Below are positions 23,009 to 34,495 of a DNA stretch of 64,000 bases, piece after piece (the stretch's first letter is position 1; every line of letters starts with the position of its first letter). Source of the DNA: Aphrocallistes beatrix (taxonomy: Eukaryota > Porifera > Hexactinellida > Sceptrulophora > Aphrocallistidae); the NCBI GenBank assembly GCA_963281255.1, contig OY725490.1, positions 4,340,001-4,404,000 on the forward strand. The letters are read 5' to 3'. Below the pieces are notes generated by a model. The model had not been told where the DNA came from. It ran no database searches and worked only from the letters and a program-made list of their open reading frames with translations. A program made the position numbers and the translations under genes.

Positions 23009-24856
23009 ATGATATTTAAATTTAATGTAGCTATATCAATAATATTCTTTATTATTTTCGTTGGAGTTGGATGTATTATATATATCAACATTCAACCAGT
23101 TATTCTCGAAAAAAAACTCAGAGTAGATGATGTTTCATTACCACCATCTGAATATTTTGAAAATATATTTTGGTTTATACAAATTTCAGATATCCATATT
23201 AGTTCACATCATGATCCCACCAGAGCTTCTGATCTAAAAGACTTCATACAAACCGATTTAAGAGTGATAAAGCCTTCACTTGTACTGGTAACAGGTGATT
23301 TAGTTGATAGCAAGAGCAAGGATGATTTATCTACTCAAACAGATATTCTTGAGTGGAAAGTTTATAAATCTATTTTAGAACAAAGCCAGATGAATTTTCC
23401 CGTGCCATGGTTAGATCTTCGTGGAAATCACGATTGTTTTGATGTAACAGAGATAAATCATGAATCTAATCGATTTAAGAAGTACTCTGCTATGGGAAGA
23501 AAGTCTATTCACCATTCTTATAAATATGTTCATCAAACTGATTATGGTATATATTCTTTCATAGGTATTGACGCTTGTCCAGAACCTGGCTTCAAAAGAC
23601 CCTTTAACTTCTTCGGTACTCTAACTAATCGAAATATAGTGGAGCTCAGACATTTGTCTAAAGAAACCGCCGATCATAATTTCACCATTTGGTTTGCTCA
23701 TTACCCTACAGCTACGCTTTCAGTTGAATATAACACTGCCATTTGGCCAACATTAAATAGTACAAATACTTTGGCATATTTATGTGGCCATTTGCATCAT
23801 CTAGGCGGCATTTCATATCATATTTATTCAAGACAGCCTGAAGGACATTTAGAACTTGAATTAGCTGACTGGAAAGTTAACAGAAGATATAGAATAATGG
23901 CAATAGATCACGATTTATTTTCTTTCGTTGATTGCAATTTTAGAAAATGGCCAGTGATCCTTGTAACGAATCCAAAAGAAGCAAGGTTAAATATTCCATC
24001 AGTTGAACCATTGAACAGGATGAAGTTTTCGACTCATATACGAATTCTTGTTTTTACTCCATTTGAAATAGATGCAGTTGAAGTGTCTATTAATAATGTT
24101 ATACTTGGATTAGCAAGTCATATCAATGGGCCTTTATTTGTTTTAAAATGGTATCCGATTTACTATTCTCATGGCATCCATTTACTAAATGTTAAAGTTC
24201 AAAACGGGCTTCAGATAGCAACTTTGACATCATATTTCTCCTTAGATGGACAATTACCTTTATATTCTATCATTGGGAACGCAATTTTGTTCTCTCACCC
24301 TTCATCAATTTTATATTATCTCTTTTATTTTGTTTGGGTTATTTTCATTTTGACCAATCTATTAGTTCTCTACCTACCTGACAAATTCTTTTCTTCTTTT
24401 AGTGTACTAAAATGGGCTAGAATTATGAAAAATTATAATCGCATTAGTTTAATTTGGTTATGTGTTAATATCTACATGAGCATAGGCCCTTGGTGTTTAG
24501 GTGAAGTTAATTCTTATTATTCTAATGGTATTATCTACTTATCTGGAGTTCAGCTACCCTCAAGATACATATATCACAATTATATGTATGGCATTGCTTT
24601 AGAACAATTACTCACTTTCAATATACCAAGTACCATTCTTTTGACATTTGAAGCATGGGGAAAATTAATTCCCATAAAATTGAGAAAGGTTACCGTCTTT
24701 TTCTTTTATGGTATAATTATAAACCATATGAAACGATGTTACTACTTTATGCGATGGTTTGGTTGGACTGGCATTATTTTCAACCCATCAACTACTTGGA
24801 TTCTTTTATTGTATATATGTTTTTACTCGTATATTAGAATCCAAAGTAAATTTTGA
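23009..24856 (+). CDS. TMEM62: TMEM62-like transmembrane metallophosphoesterase
   Basis: Intact 615-codon single-exon ORF, close to the usual ~640 residues. Residues 7-27 form a signal-anchor helix. The calcineurin-like phosphoesterase domain follows with all metal motifs: DIH (61-63), GDLVD (96-100), GNHD (139-142), His231 in FAHYP and GHLHH (260-264). The family-specific stretches GDW/ADWKxNRRYRI, HDLFSF and KWPVxLxTNP are present at 287-322. The C-terminal half has about five hydrophobic helices (about 432-455, 478-493, 526-546, 560-572, 595-610). It is presumably an internal-membrane protein, and its substrate is unknown in the family. ATG 23009 is chosen because it gives the N-terminal helix. 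Vertebrate orthologues have many introns, and there are none here. No oligo(A) tract or target duplication suggests a retrocopy. Confidence 0.93.
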   Translation: MIFKFNVAISIIFFIIFVGVGCIIYINIQPVILEKKLRVDDVSLPPSEYFENIFWFIQISDIHISSHHDPTRASDLKDFIQTDLRVIKPSLVLVTGDLVDSKSKDDLSTQTDILEWKVYKSILEQSQMNFPVPWLDLRGNHDCFDVTEINHESNRFKKYSAMGRKSIHHSYKYVHQTDYGIYSFIGIDACPEPGFKRPFNFFGTLTNRNIVELRHLSKETADHNFTIWFAHYPTATLSVEYNTAIWPTLNSTNTLAYLCGHLHHLGGISYHIYSRQPEGHLELELADWKVNRRYRIMAIDHDLFSFVDCNFRKWPVILVTNPKEARLNIPSVEPLNRMKFSTHIRILVFTPFEIDAVEVSINNVILGLASHINGPLFVLKWYPIYYSHGIHLLNVKVQNGLQIATLTSYFSLDGQLPLYSIIGNAILFSHPSSILYYLFYFVWVIFILTNLLVLYLPDKFFSSFSVLKWARIMKNYNRISLIWLCVNIYMSIGPWCLGEVNSYYSNGIIYLSGVQLPSRYIYHNYMYGIALEQLLTFNIPSTILLTFEAWGKLIPIKLRKVTVFFFYGIIINHMKRCYYFMRWFGWTGIIFNPSTTWILLLYICFYSYIRIQSKF

Positions 24857-25327
24857 AGTCTAGATTTATGCGCAAATCTGATTCGTAATTCCAATAATTT
24901 TTATATCTTAATTAGCATTTACTCAATTTCCGAGGCCGATATTGAAAATATGGATATAAGAAAACTGCCTGTCTGAAAGTATTGACTGAATAGCATTTAA
25001 TAGCACTAATATGGGTATATCCTTTAATTAGTAATTACTATTATGTATTCTACTCAACTGATATTTCAAGTTCGAAATATATATATAGTTATCACAAACG
25101 GATCAAGATGGCACATGAGAATTAATTACCCTTTGGAAACAAAGAATTTTTTAGAACCTTTGAAACAGTAATTTGGGTGTGCATAATTAGAAATTGATGT
25201 CATATTTTCGGTAGCTGTCGTTGTTTTAACAAATTATCCTCCGAGGTTATATGCATTTAATATTAGATAATTATAAAGCTGTGCATTGAGATTTACATTT
25301 GGTAAAATGGATCGATTTGATAATATC

Positions 25328-25333
25328 AATAAA
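25328..25333 (+). terminator. Candidate poly(A) signal for TMEM62
   Basis: AATAAA 472 bp after the TMEM62 stop, followed by a GT/T-rich stretch (GCCTTGTTTTGAG). It is plausible as the 3' end of that transcript. Confidence 0.4.
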
Positions 25334-25370
25334 GCCTTGTTTTGAGCTATAAAAGTTTCTTATTCTTCAC

Positions 25371-25739
25371 CTAAAACTCCCTGTAAGAAATGAATGGAGT
25401 TGGAAATTTTGCAAAAAGTTCGCGTTCCTTGCCATTGCACCATGTTATGGCTTTCACACCCGCTAACCCATCACATTGAGCAATAATAAGCAAAGCAATC
25501 TTTTCACAAAATTCCAAAATCGATTCATTTCTTATAGTCTTATAGATAGGTACTGAAAAATGGTCGAATTGTACATTTTCAAGGTAAAAGTACCAAATTT
25601 TGCACAATTGTAGTACGTATTTAAGATACTGATCAACTTCAGTAATGGCACATAAAAAGTCAAAAATTGGTTTCCGAAGGAAATCGCCGGCATTATCAAT
25701 CAAAGATAGATTATTTAAAATGCATTCATAGCGACTATA
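25371..25739 (-). CDS. Unknown ORF or exon, interrupted by a MITE
   Basis: Minus-strand frame open for about 120 codons to a stop at 25371, tail-to-tail with TMEM62. The encoded segment (ECILNNLSLIDNAGDFLRK ... CDGLAGVKAITWCNGKEREL) has balanced composition and regular hydrophobic spacing, unlike the AT-rich shadow ORFs, but I recognise no domain. The first ten codons of the longer ORF come from the Tc1-like MITE at 25740-26157. If the MITE is removed, the frame stays open upstream for about 17 more codons (KCWKLITEYEYDN) to an in-frame TAG beside a possible AG acceptor. It could be a host exon disrupted by the MITE, or a relict. Confidence 0.35.
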   Translation of the reverse strand, partial: YSRYECILNNLSLIDNAGDFLRKPIFDFLCAITEVDQYLKYVLQLCKIWYFYLENVQFDHFSVPIYKTIRNESILEFCEKIALLIIAQCDGLAGVKAITWCNGKERELFAKFPTPFISYREF

Positions 25740-26157
25740 CACTGCCTGGACAAAAGTATTAGTACACCCCATACAAATAGTTATAATACTGATTTATTTA
25801 GCGAGTCAAGGTATTTAATTGGTAAGAGATACACTTAATTTGACTTCAAATTCGAATTCTCCACATTCAATTTACCCACTTTATAAGTTTTCAACTTAAT
25901 TACTCTTCTTCAAGATTAAGTATTTTCAGCATTTGCTTTCCTATGCCACATGTCGCGAGTTTGAAAAATTTAACCTTGTGGGAGTGTAAACAAGTTGAAA
26001 GATTAAAAAGTGAGTAATTCGAATATGGAGAATTCGAATTTGAATTTAAATTAAGCATAACTCTTACTAATTAAATACCTTGACTCGCTAAATAAATCAG
26101 TATCATAACTATTTGTATGGGGAATTATGGGGTGTACGAATACTTGTTCAGGCAGTG
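25740..26157. mobile_element. Tc1/mariner-like MITE
   Basis: 418-bp element starting CACTGCCTGGACAAAAGTAT and ending with the near reverse complement, TACTTGTTCAGGCAGTG, with TA on both sides (25738-25739, 26158-26159). Arms match over more than 80 bp (including GCGAGTCAAGGTATTTAATT), so it can fold back. It is non-coding. Confidence 0.85.
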
Positions 26158-26509
26158 TATATTGTCATATTCGTACTCAGTAATTAATTTCCAGCATTTT
26201 GAAGAGCATTTTGACTATATTGGATAAAAATATTTTAGGATTTTCCATAGCAACGGTAAGAATGTGTTAACATCCTATCTCCGAATTGGGAGTAACCATA
26301 TCGAGTGACCCCTTTTTTTTCTCGGCTATGCACTAAGTGCGAATGGACGATTGGAAACACTAAATATCAATTATCGAGCAACTTTTAAGCAAATATTCCC
26401 AAAGTTATTTCGATTCCTCATTTACCACCTATAATCCTTAAACATTTTGATAAAAAATTAGAGAACATTTTCACAATTCTATTCGAGCAATTTTCTTCGT
26501 TAGCAATAA

Positions 26510-28756
26510 ATGGCCGAAAGTTCGAATGATAGTGGACTGGAGTAAATGTGTCTTGTGCAAAAAATCTAGGTTGTCCACTTGATTCGAAGAAAAAAGATGC
26601 GTATTCTTGGTTTGAAACGCTTTGCTACAGCATCCGACAATGTTATCAGTTCAATGGCAGTCCGTACCTTGAAATCAATAGATTACTTAAGGAAAATGAA
26701 GAGCTGACACATTGTTCATAGAAAATAAGACTGTGTCATAAATCATGCAGAAATATGTTCAACAATCAGCAGCTGGAGAGATCTAAAAAACAAAGGGCTA
26801 ATTATATAGTGAGTGAAATGAGTGATAATAGTGTGTAAATGTTGAAAATGACCGTGCTAAGAAATACCTAGAAGTATTAAAAGTATAAAGTCAAGTTCTA
26901 GCTGCTTCTTCTGTATTCGAAGTACAGGAGTGCTCCAACAAGCATCTACTTTAAATCTAGATAGGAAAGTCAGCGAATCCGCAAATCTGATCAAATGATA
27001 CCTTGTTATTACCAAGGGTCAGCGGATGTGACATGATAACTCTTGACGCTATTTATCTAGCCCTGTTTGACATAATTATTCGTTAGAGCATTTAGAGTCC
27101 AGTCTAGTCTAGATACTCCAGATTATGTCGCTATTTAGGCAAGACATAGCACTTGCAGAACTGGTTTCATTCATCGAGGATACCAGTAACGGCTAGGTTA
27201 CCAATCCAATAAGTTTACACTATCTGAGGTTACCAAGTCGTATGTTTCAAGGCTAGAACAAATGGTTGTAAATGTTGCATACAAAGTACACAGCACTCGC
27301 TTAAAATCCCGCTTACTCGACCAATGCCCCAACTTGCAATGCTACAAGGTTTATCGGGAAATTTACTAGTTAACACTAAATAAGTTGCTTCTTTCTTACG
27401 AAAAGTCTGGTTATCATGATAGTGACGCCGTAACAATTTATAAAGCTGAAAATATGATTCGTGTACACATTTAGTATTTAGCATGGATAAAAGTCATATT
27501 GACAAACATTTGTTCTCAATTGCCAAGAGAACTCAGTACCCTACAATCTTTGAGAACTTTAGTTGGAATGATTTTATATAATGCAAGAATAAATACCCAA
27601 TTAATCCATGAAGTTGAGAATCATGAGAATCTCAGCATATCACAACTCATTAAATTTAACTTGTGTATTCGACGGATTCGAAGAATCAATAATTCATTCA
27701 AAGCAACGCGAGTCGTCATCTCCGATCCACATATGCATTCTTTTACACGGAGAAACTAGGAAGTGAAGTCTTATTGACAAACTCAATAATTTTGTTTTTT
27801 GAGATCTTACAATAGAGTGAAATTTCGAAAGCGGTCGACAATATCGATCACAATCCTAGTTCTACAACTGCGACAGGGTGCTTGCATGGGACCGGAATCT
27901 CACCTTTCAGCATCCAACTGATGATAACATGGGAAAGGGAGAGCACCTATACCACAGGCTCTGTGCTAGCCCAATACCCAGTTACACTAACGTACCCCGG
28001 TACAGCCTTGGAAAAATCAAACTCTTTTCCTCCAAAGATATTAACGTGAGTCTTCCAAAACCTTTCTGCAGACCCATAAATTCAAAACCAGTGGCTAAAT
28101 TATGTGAAAGAAATACTGGAACGTTTTAATAGTAAGGATGGTTCAGTTTAATTTCTTAATCAGGTCAAATTCCTATAGTTGGTTCCGACCAACCGCTGTA
28201 TGTATTCAATCGCTAAAAATATACAATGGCAATGGCCTGAGACACATGCTTTATAGAAGTACAAATATGTAATCATGCTTGAAGAACTACAACCCTGGGG
28301 GATTGGCTAGAAGGAAGTTGCTGGAAAAGTACAATTACCAACAAAAATTGCATCAGCAGGCACTGCTGACTCCTTTCATAAGCATCACATGTGCCACGCA
28401 CGAGACATGCTCATCAAGTGATAGCATGCAGCTTCTAGTCCATATCCTGATGTCTAAAACATATAGCGAGTATGTGCATGGAATCTCAGAAGATGAACAG
28501 AAACTGGATTTTCACAAGTGGCAGGAGCATTAGTCATCAGCAAGCCCCAATGTAAATACTGTGGAATGACACTCAAATTCCAGCTGTGGAGTTTATTGAT
28601 AGTCCAGTCAATATATGAAGATCGATTTGATCTATATCGAGAATCAAGTAAACATTTACAACCTCGTTTCTTTGCGCTTGACCACCGTAAGTACTCACGA
28701 TGGCTGTTAATACATCAGCATGACATAATTCGCTTAGCCATGGCCTACTTAATATA
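26510..28756 (+). pseudogene. Relict of a widespread metazoan transposon gene, 5' part
   Basis: Broken plus-strand coding sequence in several frames. Recognisable pieces are a zinc-binding start (WSKCVLCKKSRLS near 26540), MQKYVQQSA-like sequence near 26745, DNIDHNPSSTTATG and LHGTGIS (from 27837), SYTNVP and KDINVPK-like sequence near 27990, and WSLLIVQSIYEDRFDLY plus FFALDHRKYSRWLLIHQHDI near 28590-28730. These signatures recur in an unnamed, repeated protein family I know from many invertebrate genomes, which behaves like a transposon gene. Its mechanism is not known to me. A 5.65-kb long-TIR element interrupts it at 28757, and the missing end lies at 35461. Confidence 0.6.
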
Positions 28757-30197
28757 CGGTCGCACGGGGGGTCATTTTCTGAAATTTATGGAAATATTAA
28801 TTCGCAATGAGGTTTAGAGTCCCAGGAATCCAAATATATCAATATCTTCTTGATCGGCCCAGTGGTGGCTGAAAAATGCCTCATTGTCAAAAAACTCATA
28901 AAATGTGAATTTTTATTGAGAATCTTTGGACATTAGGAGAAAATATTCAATGAAATATGCTGTTGTGAGGAATTTGATTTAATTTATAAGTAAGTGGGTG
29001 ATAATCTGGTGCGCTACTAGCAAATTATGTTGCCCGTGAACTGCTTTGTTTGGTCGGCACGCCTGCACGGGGGTTCATTTTCTGAATCTTGTAAAAATAT
29101 TAATTCGCAATTAACTTCAGAGTACCAGGAATCCAAAATTTTCACCCACGATGGTTTGGAGTGGACTATATAGTATTATCCCGTGATATGATCTGGGTCT
29201 GGATCCTCCTCTAGACAGACAAATATATCGGCGAGGGGCGTTTTTACATATGTATAATAATGTGAAATATTAAAATGACACTGGAGGGAAATATATTTCC
29301 CTGAAACAAATAAGTTATAGTCGAAACCATTATTTTCTAACATCGGGTTATCCTAACTAACCGGGTTTTTCTAACTAATCACATGTTCTCGACATAGGTG
29401 GCGCCACGGGAAGGCCCGGGTAGGCCAGTGCCTACCCTGGATATTCTCAGGAATATCCTGCAAAAAACAGTCGTAAATATCGCGAATTTGCAAATTCACC
29501 CAGCATTATTCGGTTAAATGTACAGTAGTAGAAATCGGGTTATTTTGTCACCGGGTTTTTTTGTCTTATCGGGTTATTTTGTCATCAAGTCAGTGTTAAA
29601 ATTGTTTATTCAAAATTCCCATATAAAATAATCGGATTTTTTTGTCTATCTGAGGGTATAAACAATTGAAAATCTATTTGACTTATTTTGTCCTATAGCA
29701 TATTTTAGTGATTTTGCAGGATACTGGTTAGTGCATGTCATAATTAATAGTAATTAATTTGCACCCTTTATGTTTATTACATAGCCTACTATACATAAGG
29801 CCTCACAGTAAAATATGAAATTTGGACCAGGGATGCGGTCGCCGCCGGAAACAAAATTTGCAATTTTTTATCAAATTTAGTGACATTCCGCTTAAAAACA
29901 GATATTCCGGTGACTAGCAGTCGATATATATCGAAAAATATGCATATTAACGACAAAGCTAATTTTAGAATTTTGTGTTGTTATTTACCCATAATATAAA
30001 TAAGTGGTTTATGGTATATAACATACATAGCAAATTTATACTTTTATTACGCTCTACAGCTAAATAATCCATCTTGTTATTTATTTATGTTATTCACATT
30101 AGTCCAATACTCCTACAGAGCCCATTTCCCTATTAATTAATTAACCTTATAATTTGATTTATGCTACTACCATTAATTTATTAGTTTTTTTCTAACG

Positions 30198-30560
30198 ATG
30201 CCCAACAGTTGTGCCGTTTTCGGATGCAAAAGCAACTACAACGACGATGACCGTGTCCCAGTTTTTAAACTATCTACGAAACCAGATGACCTAAGACACA
30301 GATGGCTTCAGGTTCTTCGGAGAGACGATTTACAATCATTCAAGGTGGTTTACGTGTGTGTAAATCATTTTCGCCAGGAGGATGTTGAGTATACTCACAA
30401 AGTTCCAAATGGAGATGGTACTTATCGTGAAATTCCAAGAGTCAACCCAAAGCTAAAAGATGGTGCCGTTCCAGTTTTTCTACCAGGACACCCTTCAATC
30501 TGTTCTCAATCTATTACCTCCACAAACCGCAGACGTGTGTCACCGATCTCAAAAAGATGA
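30198..30560 (+). CDS. THAP-domain protein encoded by the P-like element
   Basis: Intact 120-codon ORF. Residues 1-97 are a complete THAP zinc finger: Cys5, Cys10, then Trp36, Cys54 and His57 (C2CH), Phe58, and the closing AVPVFLPG (90-97). In P elements the THAP domain binds subterminal DNA and directs the transposase. The ORF stops after a short basic tail (TNRRRVSPISKR), before any catalytic domain. As an inference, the product could bind element ends without cutting, like the KP repressor. Alternatively the stop at 30558 may be bypassed by splicing into the downstream frame at 30640-31113, but I see no strong splice pair. It is also possible the element is simply decayed and this ORF survived by chance. 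Confidence 0.7.
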   Translation: MPNSCAVFGCKSNYNDDDRVPVFKLSTKPDDLRHRWLQVLRRDDLQSFKVVYVCVNHFRQEDVEYTHKVPNGDGTYREIPRVNPKLKDGAVPVFLPGHPSICSQSITSTNRRRVSPISKR

Positions 30561-30639
30561 GGAAATGTTCAATGAAGCATTAACACTTAGCCTGGCATCT
30601 GAGAGCGAAGAGAAAGAGAAATATCAGATCAAGACCTAA

Positions 30640-31113
30640 GACACATATAGCGTACATACAGATACAGAAATTGACATTGATCCTTTTCTTGATGCTCTAT
30701 CAGATGTATCAGCCATTGAGTGCGATACCCCAACACTCCAGTCACTAGCTTTTATTGCTGGGTATGCTGCCTACCAATACCTTAAGCATTCTTCACCGTG
30801 CTTAATATGCCGAGATCTTTTAATTATCGACAAAGATATTCTAGTAGATGAATCCTTCGAATTCCGGTACCAACTACTGCAGCTTTCTGATCATGGTGGT
30901 CTAAAGTATCCTTCAGAGCTTGCATTGGAATCTTTAATTATTGTTTGGAAGATTCTAACTATAATCCAAAGTAATAGTGAACTTATGTCCCTGTTGATAG
31001 AAGGTCAAACTAGAAAGATTTCAGTAACACTTGCTTTTGGCTCCCTAACTGGTCTTGATAGTGGTTTTGAAGGTTGGAGAACTACTTGTCCTTCTTGTGT
31101 GTATGTTATGTGA
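30640..31113 (+). pseudogene. C-terminal remnant of P-like transposase
   Basis: A frame open from after TAA 30637 to TGA 31111, offset from the THAP ORF. It encodes FIAGYAAYQYLKHSSPCLIC, then LSDHGGLKYPSELAL, the zinc-binding and GGLKYPS motifs commonly found at the C-terminus of THAP/P-like transposases. All residues expected between THAP and this tail (the DDE core) are missing, so the element kept only its two ends. Confidence 0.6.
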
Positions 31114-31639
31114 CTGTATTCAAACTCACAAAGTAACAAGATTAATTGTATAATGAGAGTATACGTATTACTTTATTACAGTTGCTAGTTATTGAGGTAG
31201 CTGTTTCTAAGCAGTAAGTCACTATATTTGATCTAAAATTGCAATACCATAATTTTCGTTTCCCGGCGGCGACCGCATCCCTGGTCCAAATTTAATATTT
31301 TACTGTGAGGCCTTATGTATAGTAGGCTATGGTTTATTATCAATTTGTGTAAATTAGCTGACAAAAATCGTCTTGTATATCAGTATTTAGTATAATGGGT
31401 TATTTTGTCTATCGGATTATTTTGTCTTTTTGGTAGTGTAATCAAATGGACAAAATAACCCGATTTCTCCTGTAGTTGTATAAACTGAAATACAACCATT
31501 AAGGGAGAATTCCTTCAATCAATGACAATTGAATACATTAACTGGCTGATGGCCTAAAGATTTTAGGGATGTTTTGTTCGATATAGGGCCAAAATTGTCA
31601 TTTTAGGCGAATTCTCAATTTGTGAATAATTCACATTTT

Positions 31640-33680
31640 GTGTTAATTTCCATTTGTTTATTCTAAAAATTTGATTTTCTAACCATTTTCAGCTGCTAAG
31701 AAATACTACATTTGTAGTTAGAAAAAAACGGTTTCTACAGTCTACTGTATTATATTGATGCACATAGTAATTGTTAATCTGGCTATTGTCACATGATAAA
31801 GCCTGGTAGCTGTCACTGGAATCGTCAGTATAATACCCATTCTCCATCGTGAACTTTCGTTTGGGTCTTGGAGTGCGTAGACTATCAGGTGAAGTTCTCC
31901 GATTCATCCCTGTCCTCCTAGGCATATAATTAACTGCAGTAACTTTCGTAGCCCCAGTCGAGTGGCTTACGATACTTTCACAGTTAATTATGCCATGGCT
32001 AGCCTCAATCATTTCCTCGGTCAAGCTCCAAAACCCTTCAAGGTGGTACTTCGCACACATGGTGAGATGGGAAAAGAGCACGTGAATCAGCAACACTACA
32101 GGATACCGATTTTCAATCCAGGTCAGACGCATCTCATCAATAGTATCTTGCAGCTCCTCGATCCAGTTCCAGGGTGGTGGTTTGGCATAGCAAATGTCAC
32201 GAATCTTGGCCCAGTCACAGAGAAACTGAACGGTAACATGTTATATGCCTGGAACCTCACAATCGACTCCAAGTTCACCCTATATAGCTTCCGCCGATTT
32301 CCCATCCTCCAGACATTTGGCACAAATCGCATTAGTTGCCTTGCCAGTGTACCCTAACTCGTTGGTTATCTGAATGGTGCTGTCGGCGAACGTGCACTTT
32401 GTTTGTACTGGCGGTATATGAACGCCTGACACAGTTTTCGCCAGGTCAGGCAGTACTGTTTCAACACCTGCTTAATCAGGGCCATTCCAATGTGAAACAA
32501 GGGTGGTAAGAAGTAACGATGCGGACTACCGCCGAATCGCAGAAGTGGTGGGTATTTCTGACCATGCGTCATTGACAGAGTGTCTGCCCTCTCACTGGTC
32601 CGCTCATCCATTCTGTCGCACTCCAGAGCACTGTAAACCTGCCTATTGTTCACCCTATTGCCCTTGCACACACAGTACACACAACCAACTCCAGAGCATC
32701 CTGCGATGATCTGGCACAGTTTGATATCAGCGGATATGTGAATCAAGAATCAGAAAACTCCACTGTTGCAATACAGGTGCGTATAGATCAAATTGAGTGG
32801 GTCCTTGGCTAAAGTAACGTGCACAGTTGACTTCTTGTCATCCACCTCGATGACTTCCAAGTCACAGTTCTCAAAATCAAGATCTTCATCGTCGGATGGG
32901 AATTCGAGCACAAACTCTATATACTGATTATCGAAGTATCGTTTGTCTGCGCGACGCTGCTGGTTACTGGGAAAATGAATATTCATGCCACTAGAAAAGA
33001 AACCTTTAAACACCTCAATAATGCGACCCATTGCTTTATCCCCCGTGGCCCCCAAGACCTGTGCACTTGCGGTTATATAGACTGGCACATAGACTTTCGT
33101 TTTTACTTGTAATAGAGACGAAATAGTAGTATTGGTTTTCACCTTCAGTTGGTGACCTCGAGTTCTCTTGAATGCCACTGTACCAGAATCAGTGACTTTT
33201 CCTAATCGCCTGGACTTGTCAAACTCCTCAGCTACAAGTTGTTAACTCATATTGGCCTGCTCTGCAGCTTGGCTCAATGCCTTAATTGTATTAATTTGAC
33301 TTTGACCAACCAGAATCTGATTCAACTCGGCTGTAGCCCGTGTTTCAACATCTGTTGTGTTGCTCGTACAAGCTACAGGCTCATTCTGAGTGGACCGTTG
33401 ACCTTGGCACAAAATTTTATCGGTTGTCCAGGTTTCGCGCGTTGCTTCTCGGACTTAGTCGGCCTATTGACACAAAAGTAACACTCAGGGTTACCATCAG
33501 CACAAGTTGCCACCATAATACTGGACCAATCGAACGGACAGCAAGGACGATCCATTCCATCAGCCAGTTTGGTACGCCTCCACCACAACTGACGCCATCT
33601 GTCTTGTTGTGGGCTGGTGATTCCAATGTAACATGAATTGCATATAGCTTGAGGGGCCTTGATCACATCTTTGATTTTGC
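31640..33680 (-). pseudogene. Decayed unknown transposon gene
   Basis: Minus-strand coding remnants in changing frames. In order they are a Cys-rich start (ICNSCYIG, CCPFDW, CADGNPECYFC; 33373-33666), a 142-codon open stretch (32750-33178) with an acidic patch FPSDDEDLDFENCD, CVYCVCKGN near 32690, then VLFSHLTMCAKYHLEGFW and SLTEEMIEASHGI (about 32000-32090) and a basic tail RRTGMNRRTSPDSLRTPRPKRK. The layout resembles large repeated transposon proteins with an N-terminal zinc finger, but I cannot name the superfamily. It lies wholly inside the 310-bp inverted repeats and is the best candidate for that element's own gene. Confidence 0.4.
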
Positions 33681-34495
33681 AGCCGAAATCATTCAGGAGT
33701 TTTCTGCTTGCATATTTGATGGGTTTATTTCCCTTGGAGGAACCTCAGATTTGACAAAAGTGTTTGATGCTTGTACATGTCACTTTTCTTTAGAAATTAA
33801 TTATCTAAATTCTAGAATGGTGTATGATGTTGAAGGTAATAAATAATAGAATTTTCTTGTCTCTCGAGACCGCTTAATACTGTTATTACTAATGTGCAAA
33901 AAGAGGTGGATCCAAACCCAGATCCTAGGAGGGCAGAGAATATCCAAGGGGGTTTGCTACTGGTAAAACAAGGGTATATAGTAAATTGTAATCTCAAGGA
34001 AACTATATTCTAGATAGCGACCGAGTCTTAAACATAATAAATAAGTTGCCAAAAAAGGGCTGGGGGGGGTCGCGTAAAATAAGCGGGTCGCAGGCGTGCC
34101 GACCAAACATAGCAGTTCACGGGCAACATAATTAGCTAGTAGCACACCAGATTATCACCCACTTACTTATAAACTAAATCAAATTCCTCACAACAGCATA
34201 TTTCATTGAATATTTTCTCCTAATGTCAAAAGATTCTCAATTAAAATTGATATTTTATGAGTTTTGAAAATGAGGCATTTTTCAGCCGCCACTGGGCCGA
34301 TCAAGAAGATATTGATATATTTGGATTCCTGGGACTCTAAACCTCATTGCGAATTAATATTTCCATAAAATTCAGAAAATGAGCCCCGTGCGGTCGTGTA
34401 TGCCACCGAGAAGGCATGGAAACTCCAGTTTTAACACAGTCAAAAATGTAATTATACCGATAAATCAAAAACCATATACGATAGACCTTTGAAAT

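Larger units (their letters stand above)
29780..31331 (+). mobile_element. P-superfamily element with 74-bp TIRs and 8-bp TSD
   Basis: Terminal inverted repeats of about 74 bp, with two differences, start CATAGCCTACTATACATAAG. A perfect 8-bp duplication GTTTATTA lies at 29772-29779 and 31332-31339. The 8-bp TSD, a CAT start, an ATACATAAGG block like that of the Drosophila P element, and a THAP domain inside all point to the P superfamily. At 1,552 bp it is far too short for a full transposase: the catalytic core is absent. Similar termini occur at 22828, 44785 and 53417. Confidence 0.85.
29523..31472. mobile_element. pogo-like MITE split by the P-like element
   Basis: Ends CAGTAGTAGAAATCGGGTTA and AACCCGATTTCTCCTG are inverted repeats flanked by TA (29521-29522, 31473-31474). 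The motif GGGTTATTTTGTC recurs several times inside each half. Without the P-like insertion it would be about 390 bp. Confidence 0.75.
28757..34407. mobile_element. 5.65-kb element with ~310-bp terminal inverted repeats
   Basis: 28757-29061 and 34083-34407 are inverted copies (outer bases CGCACGGGG and CCCCGTGCG). A second direct copy of the first ~75 bp lies at 29068-29140. The insertion breaks the transposon relict gene just after its LIYGR codons. Inside are a pogo-like MITE, the P-like element and, on the minus strand at 31640-33680, a decayed gene that may be its own transposase. Target duplication is unclear. Confidence 0.7.

Noticed and set aside
32750..33178. 142-codon minus ORF as an independent host gene
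   Set aside because: Lies inside 310-bp inverted repeats between other broken frames on the same strand. A transposon relict is more likely.
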